NCBI RefSeq assembly: GCF_900774055.1
Contig: NZ_CAAGSW010000005.1
Span: 186,001 to 250,000, forward strand
Length of the DNA: 64,000 bases
From: Methanococcoides sp. AM1
Lineage (GTDB): Archaea > Halobacteriota > Methanosarcinia > Methanosarcinales > Methanosarcinaceae
Reading direction: 5' to 3'
The notes beneath the pieces are model-generated. The model did no database searches and was not told the origin of the DNA. It saw only the letters and a program-made list of their open reading frames with translations. The translations under genes and the position numbers were made by a program. Positions 59,660-64,000 of the stretch are shown here, piece after piece. The stretch's first letter is position 1, and every line of letters begins with the position of its first letter.

Positions 59660-61852
59660 TTACATGCTCATGAAGTCCTGTGCCTGTGGAAGATCCTTCT
59701 TGAGTCCTTTGCGCTCACGGATGCCAGAAACAACTTCAGTGATCATGTTTGTTGGGAGTGGTTCAAAGCCTATGAACTCTGTACTCCACATAGCACGACC
59801 CTCTGTTGCTGATCTGATATCGCCGGCAAACCCGAACAATTCGGACACAGGTGCCTTGGATTCGATGATCGTTGTGTCACCCTCTGATGTCATGTCAATA
59901 ATAACACCACGGCGACCCTGAATTTCCTTTGTAGCTCCACCCATCTGTTCCTGTGGGGTCTGGATGAATACCTTCTGGTATGGCTCAAAGAGTGTATCAT
60001 CTGCCATGAGCATTGCTGCCTGGATTGCCTGCCTGGATGCAGGAATGACCTGTGCAGGACCTCTGTGGACAGCATCCTCGTGGAGCTTTGCGTCCATGAG
60101 CTTTACCTTTACACCCATGCATGGTTCTTTTGAAAGCGGACCTGCTTTCATAACTTCGACGAAACCTTCAAGGACCAGTTCCATTGTCTCGTTCAGGTGC
60201 TGGATACCTTTGGTCATATCAAAGTAAGCATTGCTCTCAAAGATGTCAGCGATCCTCTTTGCTTCATCCTTGTCAAGACCTGCTGCCATAAGCTTCTCCC
60301 TTCTCTCAAGTTCAGGCATTCTCATGGAGATCTCGCCCTCACGGATAAGCTCACGTACTTCAGGCTCAAGTGGCTCGACAACAACATAGAATCTGTTGTG
60401 CCTGTTAGGGGACTTACCTTCAACAGGACCTGCCGTTCCTGTGATGGTCTCACGGTATACCACAATAGGCGGTGTTGTTGAGATCTCTACACCCTTGTCA
60501 CGCTCAATCCTGTGAGCAATGACCTCAAGGTGAAGTTCACCCATACCTGCCATCAGGTGTTCACCGGTCTCTTCATCAAGTGTGATCTTAAGTGTTGGGT
60601 CTTCCTTTGCGACCTGACGCAGAACCTCAACAAGCTTTGGAAGGTCTTTCATGTGCTTTGCTTCCACAGCTACGGTCACTACAGGCTCACTTGCGTGTCT
60701 GATGCTCTCGAATGGAGACATACCTTCGAGAGTGGTTACAGTAGAACCTACCATAGCATCCCTAAGACCTGTAACTGCAGCAATGTTACCTGCAGGGATC
60801 TCATCCACTTCAAGTCTCTCCGGACCCATGAAAACACCAACCTGCTGGATCCTGTTCTGCTTTGCTGCACCTGATACGTAAACTTCCATACCACGTGAAA
60901 GTGAACCACTGAAAAGCCTGCCTGTTGAAACTTCTCCTGCATGTGGGTCCATGGAAATATCAGTTACCATGAATGCAAGATCGCCCTTTGCATCAGCAAC
61001 AGCCATCTGCTTTCCAATACCAGTCTCAAGATCGCCGTGCCAGATGACACCGACCCTGTCTTCCTGAGCATCGATAGGACTTGGAAGGAACCTGATGACC
61101 ATGTCGTTGACAGCTTCGTGGAGCGGACATTTCTCGCCCAGTGATTTCATATCTTCAGCACGGCAGTAGTCAAATACCTCACCAAAGCTGACACCGGTCT
61201 TCTGCATCATAGGAACACTGATAGCCCAGTTGTAAAGAGCTGAACCGAATGCTACTGTACCTTCTGCAGCGTCAACTCTCCAGCCTTCATTGTAGCGCTC
61301 TTCGTTCATACCTTTGATAAGCTTGTTGACGTGGTCAATGAGCTTACCGAGCCTGATCTGCATCTCCTGTGCATCGACCTGCAACTCGTTGATAAGACGG
61401 TCTACCTTGTTAATGAAAAGTACTGGCCTTACGTGCTCTTTAAGTGCCTGTCTCAGAACGGTCTCTGTCTGAGGCATGGTACCTTCCACAGCATCAATGA
61501 CTACAACAGCACCATCTACTGCACGCATAGCACGTGTAACGTCACCACCAAAGTCAACGTGACCTGGTGTGTCGATAAGGTTGATAAGGTACTCTTCATC
61601 CTCGTACTCGTGCACCATTGACACGTTTGCGGAGTCGATCGTAATACCTCTTTCCTGTTCCTCTTCATCAGAGTCCATGAACAACTGGCGACCTGCAAGC
61701 TCCTTGGAGATCATACCAGCGCCTGCAAGAAGATTGTCTGAAAGGGTAGTTTTTCCGTGATCGATGTGAGCAATAATTGCGATGTTCCTGATCATTACCG
61801 GGTTGCTCATCAGCGTTGTTACACGCTCAACCATTTTTTTCCTTCGTCCCAT
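59660..61852 (-). CDS. fusA: Translation elongation factor 2
   Basis: A 730-residue translocase. G1 is [14 protein letters not shown] (near residue 28), G3 DTPGHVDF, G4 NKVDR. The diphthamide histidine lies in [12 protein letters not shown] near residue 600, the site modified in archaeal and eukaryotic EF-2. The N-terminus [11 protein letters not shown] is typical of archaeal EF-2. It lies downstream of S7 and upstream of EF-1A by 130 bases. Confidence 0.98.
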   Translation of the reverse strand: MGRRKKMVERVTTLMSNPVMIRNIAIIAHIDHGKTTLSDNLLAGAGMISKELAGRQLFMDSDEEEQERGITIDSANVSMVHEYEDEEYLINLIDTPGHVDFGGDVTRAMRAVDGAVVVIDAVEGTMPQTETVLRQALKEHVRPVLFINKVDRLINELQVDAQEMQIRLGKLIDHVNKLIKGMNEERYNEGWRVDAAEGTVAFGSALYNWAISVPMMQKTGVSFGEVFDYCRAEDMKSLGEKCPLHEAVNDMVIRFLPSPIDAQEDRVGVIWHGDLETGIGKQMAVADAKGDLAFMVTDISMDPHAGEVSTGRLFSGSLSRGMEVYVSGAAKQNRIQQVGVFMGPERLEVDEIPAGNIAAVTGLRDAMVGSTVTTLEGMSPFESIRHASEPVVTVAVEAKHMKDLPKLVEVLRQVAKEDPTLKITLDEETGEHLMAGMGELHLEVIAHRIERDKGVEISTTPPIVVYRETITGTAGPVEGKSPNRHNRFYVVVEPLEPEVRELIREGEISMRMPELERREKLMAAGLDKDEAKRIADIFESNAYFDMTKGIQHLNETMELVLEGFVEVMKAGPLSKEPCMGVKVKLMDAKLHEDAVHRGPAQVIPASRQAIQAAMLMADDTLFEPYQKVFIQTPQEQMGGATKEIQGRRGVIIDMTSEGDTTIIESKAPVSELFGFAGDIRSATEGRAMWSTEFIGFEPLPTNMITEVVSGIRERKGLKKDLPQAQDFMSM

Positions 61853-61900
61853 AATAAAACCTACAATTGAATCTTTATGAAAAAATAAAGAACAACACGA

Positions 61901-62461
61901 TTAACGTGCTGCCTTTGCGACTCTTTCCTTTCCGTCCTTTCTGTTAATAGAGAAACACTTTGCATCACGGTTGGAAGCTGCGATCAGCTCGGATGCAAGG
62001 CATTCGGATGCAGAGCGCTTTGATTTGAATGCTGCCTGGTTTGAACCCATTGCGATATGCCTCAATGCGCTGTCAATACGCCTCTGTGGTGCAGTATCTA
62101 CTGCTTTTGGTACAGAGATACCACCGTATTTGAGTCTTACAACCTCTTCCCTTGGACCAGCGTTAGCAATAGCTTCCACAAGTACCTGAACAGGGTTCTT
62201 CTGTGTCCTCTTATTGATCACATCAAAAGCATCGTCCACAATACGCATAGCGATCTGCTTCTTACCGGTGTTCTGCGCATTGCGCATCACATTGTTGACA
62301 AGACGCTCAACAATGCATAGATCAGATTTGTTGAACTGCTGCCTTGCGTGCTTACCTGATGTGTGTGGTATGATAACAGGATCAAGATTCACGTATCTCT
62401 TGATACCAGCATCATTCACTTCTACCTCTGAAAGGTCCCATTTTCCGAATAACTTATACAT
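61901..62461 (-). CDS. rps7: Ribosomal protein S7
   Basis: A 186-residue small-subunit head protein of archaeal length. It begins [15 protein letters not shown]; the core [26 protein letters not shown] and the [27 protein letters not shown] stretch are conserved. An AAGGAGATAA ribosome binding site sets the start at 62461. The frame opens 11 codons earlier inside the end of the S12 gene, but that extension is not used. Confidence 0.97.
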   Translation of the reverse strand: MYKLFGKWDLSEVEVNDAGIKRYVNLDPVIIPHTSGKHARQQFNKSDLCIVERLVNNVMRNAQNTGKKQIAMRIVDDAFDVINKRTQKNPVQVLVEAIANAGPREEVVRLKYGGISVPKAVDTAPQRRIDSALRHIAMGSNQAAFKSKRSASECLASELIAASNRDAKCFSINRKDGKERVAKAAR

Positions 62462-62465
62462 GGAA

Positions 62466-62894
62466 TTATCTCCTTGGCTTTTCCTTCCTTCCAATGACCA
62501 TTTCTCTCAAGCAGACATTGTTAACTGCAGTGACTTTGAAGCGCACTCCGGGAATATCACCCATTGCACCACCCATGCGGCCACCGATCCTTTCCACGGT
62601 CACTTCATCGTGCTCATCAATGAAATTGATAGCACCGTCACCTGGACAGAATGCTGTTGCCTGACGACCATTCTTGATCAACTGGATCCTTACACATTTC
62701 CTGATAGCAGAGTTAGGCTGTTTTGCCTCGACACCTACCTTTTCAAGCACAATTCCACGACCCTGTGGCGCGCCACCGAGCGGGTCAGATTTAACGTCCA
62801 GACCTAAGGTACGTCTACTGTAGTGGCTGTCTTTCCACCTGGCATCCTTGCGGACCTGTTGAAGTCTGTGAGCTGCATACTTTCCATTTGGCAT
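62466..62894 (-). CDS. rps12: Ribosomal protein S12
   Basis: A 142-residue decoding-site protein. [17 protein letters not shown] and the end of the protein ([13 protein letters not shown]) are diagnostic of the archaeal/eukaryotic S12/S23 form, as is the [22 protein letters not shown] loop. It lies four bases upstream of the S7 start, so the S7 ribosome binding site lies in its last codons, and 68 bases downstream of nusA. Confidence 0.97.
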   Translation of the reverse strand: MPNGKYAAHRLQQVRKDARWKDSHYSRRTLGLDVKSDPLGGAPQGRGIVLEKVGVEAKQPNSAIRKCVRIQLIKNGRQATAFCPGDGAINFIDEHDEVTVERIGGRMGGAMGDIPGVRFKVTAVNNVCLREMVIGRKEKPRR

Positions 62895-62962
62895 ATATTA
62901 TCCTCCCAATAGTGTTCCGTACATAATGAGTTGAAATTATTAATCATTTGGCGAACGAAAGT

Positions 62963-63388
62963 TCACTCTAAGATCACATCATCGATATCGTGATGGCGAC
63001 TAACTACCATTTTTACTTTTTCAATGTTGCTTCCATTACGTCCGATAGCAAGCCCTTTCTCACTTGCAGATACATCCACATAGGCGACCTTTTTGTCATC
63101 TTCATTGGATATTTTGACGGACTTGATAGACACTGTACCGAAAGCATTCTTTATAAATGTAACCGGCTCATCCGAGTATTCGATAAGTTCTATGTGTTTA
63201 TCAACGGACCTTTTGACCCGATTAATGTTGTCTCCACGTTTCCCAATAGCAGCACCCATGTCACCAGCATTCACGACATAGATGACCCTGCCATCATCGA
63301 TAATACAATCCTTAATTGAAGCGTCGGTCATACTTTCAAACAGCGCAATGTACCTTACACATTCTGTTGAAAGTCTGATCTCGCTCAA
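62963..63388 (-). CDS. nusA: Transcription factor NusA, archaeal (two KH domains)
   Basis: A 141-residue protein consisting of two KH domains, with GAAIGKRGDNINRVKR (about 67-82) and GLAIGRNGSNIEKVKM (about 115-130). This is the short archaeal NusA, lacking the RNA polymerase-binding and S1 domains of bacteria. I choose TTG 63388 as start because GGGAG lies nine bases upstream; a second TTG at 63397 would have no spacing. It sits between L30e and S12 as in other archaeal str operons. Confidence 0.93.
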   Translation of the reverse strand: MSEIRLSTECVRYIALFESMTDASIKDCIIDDGRVIYVVNAGDMGAAIGKRGDNINRVKRSVDKHIELIEYSDEPVTFIKNAFGTVSIKSVKISNEDDKKVAYVDVSASEKGLAIGRNGSNIEKVKMVVSRHHDIDDVILE

Positions 63389-63406
63389 ATAATACAACTC
63401 CCGATC

Positions 63407-63694
63407 TTAAGCTGCTGCAAGTATATCAGATTCTCCTACATCCATTATAGCCATTGCAGCAATAGTGAATGGCTTACCGCATGCAGGACCAAGATCTACA
63501 CCTGTTCCAGTATAGTTAAGGACCGGCACGTTTGTTGCTTCGATCTGTTCCCTCACATGTGCAGGACAATTGGATGCAAGAACTATCATCTTTGCCTCGT
63601 TCTTGACAGCTGCATCAATGGTGCGGTTTGCCCCGATGATAACAGAGCCTGTCCTGATAACTTTGATCAGTGCTTTATCAACATTAATATCCAT
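63407..63694 (-). CDS. rpl30e: Ribosomal protein L30e
   Basis: A 95-residue large-subunit protein of the L7Ae/L30e RNA-binding fold. [34 protein letters not shown] holds the family signature, and [21 protein letters not shown] follows. The gene is between rpoA2 and nusA. Confidence 0.96.
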   Translation of the reverse strand: MDINVDKALIKVIRTGSVIIGANRTIDAAVKNEAKMIVLASNCPAHVREQIEATNVPVLNYTGTGVDLGPACGKPFTIAAMAIMDVGESDILAAA

Positions 63695-63774
63695 TTTACA
63701 TCAACTCATATATATTGTCAATTTGAGATTTGTATTCTAATAACTGATTCATTATATCTACTTTCTGGTTGTAC

Positions 63775-64000
63775 TTACTCTTCCTCAAGGTTAGCAAGAG
63801 GATTTCTAGCCACCAGATGAACGTCACCTGTACCAAGTTTTATAGGCTGACCAACAATGATGTTCTCAGTAACACCATTAAGCTCATCAATGTCACCGCG
63901 CATTCCTGCATCAAGCAAGTGGTTTACAGTAACCTCGAATGCAGCACGGGCGAAGACACTTGCCTTCTCTCCGGAAATACCATGACGACCGATCTGTTTT
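63775..64000 (-). CDS. rpoA2: RNA polymerase subunit A'' (C-terminal part)
   Basis: The last 75 codons of a gene that continues beyond the window. [46 protein letters not shown] and a final [12 protein letters not shown] are the conserved end of the archaeal A'' subunit, homologous to the C-terminus of bacterial beta-prime. It leads the operon that continues with L30e, nusA, S12, S7, EF-2, EF-1A and S10; about 80 bases separate it from L30e. Confidence 0.95.
   Translation of the reverse strand, partial: KQIGRHGISGEKASVFARAAFEVTVNHLLDAGMRGDIDELNGVTENIIVGQPIKLGTGDVHLVARNPLANLEEE

Overview
The window looks like core chromosome of a methylotrophic methanogenic archaeon of the Methanosarcinaceae, most like Methanococcoides or Methanolobus. 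I infer this from archaeal-type EF-2, EF-1A, S10, S7, S12, L30e and RpoA2 in the order of the archaeal str region, archaeal Hel308, LigB, CCA-adding enzyme, HMG-CoA reductase and ThyA, an FmdE-family protein, AhbC-type heme synthesis, a DUF1699 protein (a family I know mainly from Methanosarcinales), and start sites with archaeal TATA boxes and AGGAGGTGAT-type ribosome binding sites. No rRNA gene, CRISPR array or complete insertion sequence is visible. One tRNA gene, tRNA-Arg(CCG), is present.

Layout. 1-8 kb: end of an indolepyruvate oxidoreductase subunit, an Ogg-type glycosylase, flavodoxin, ferredoxin, CCA-adding enzyme, a surface beta-helix protein, and a ferritin operon. 8-11.6 kb: ahbC-hemD-cobA (siroheme and heme) and DUF1699. 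11.7-16 kb: hisD, hel308, nth. 16-20 kb: a GDYXXLXY/DUF2157 membrane pair and trpB2. 20.6-25.2 kb: HMG-CoA reductase, ligB, homoserine dehydrogenase with an ACT protein. 25.3-28.4 kb: a membrane-tethered winged-helix protein facing a secreted acidic protein and a lipoprotein. 28.6-33.8 kb: htpX, DUF488, thyA-aroA, a geranylgeranyl-reductase-like flavoprotein and an ACT regulator. 34-37 kb: an HMGL-family synthase and a dicarboxylate symporter. 37-44 kb: accessory island. 44-57.7 kb: two PAS histidine kinases, a TatD-like hydrolase, superoxide reductase, a PGF-CTERM beta-propeller, uvrA, fmdE, purB, tRNA-Arg. 57.7-64 kb: translation and transcription operon on the minus strand.

The most striking region is 40.2-43.9 kb. 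A native isocitrate dehydrogenase gene is broken: its first ~110 codons (with a one-base frameshift near the start) lie at 43.58-43.92 kb and its last ~50 codons at 40.21-40.37 kb. The middle has been replaced by foreign DNA holding a decayed exonuclease-like gene, the tail of a bacterial hydantoinase/dihydropyrimidinase gene, and an intact 741-codon monomeric bacterial-type isocitrate dehydrogenase with its own intrinsic terminator. This reads as an in-place swap of one enzyme for an unrelated enzyme of the same function. Next to it (39.1-40.2 kb) are pieces of another broken gene, with a related scrap at 3.3 kb.

Functionally, the window joins information processing (str operon, ligB, hel308, nth, ogg, uvrA), oxidant defence (ferritin, superoxide reductase, flavodoxin, a CMD-family protein), heme and lipid synthesis, and amino-acid synthesis (hisD, hom, aroA, trpB2, icd). 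All functional names rest on sequence motifs read by eye; no database search was run.
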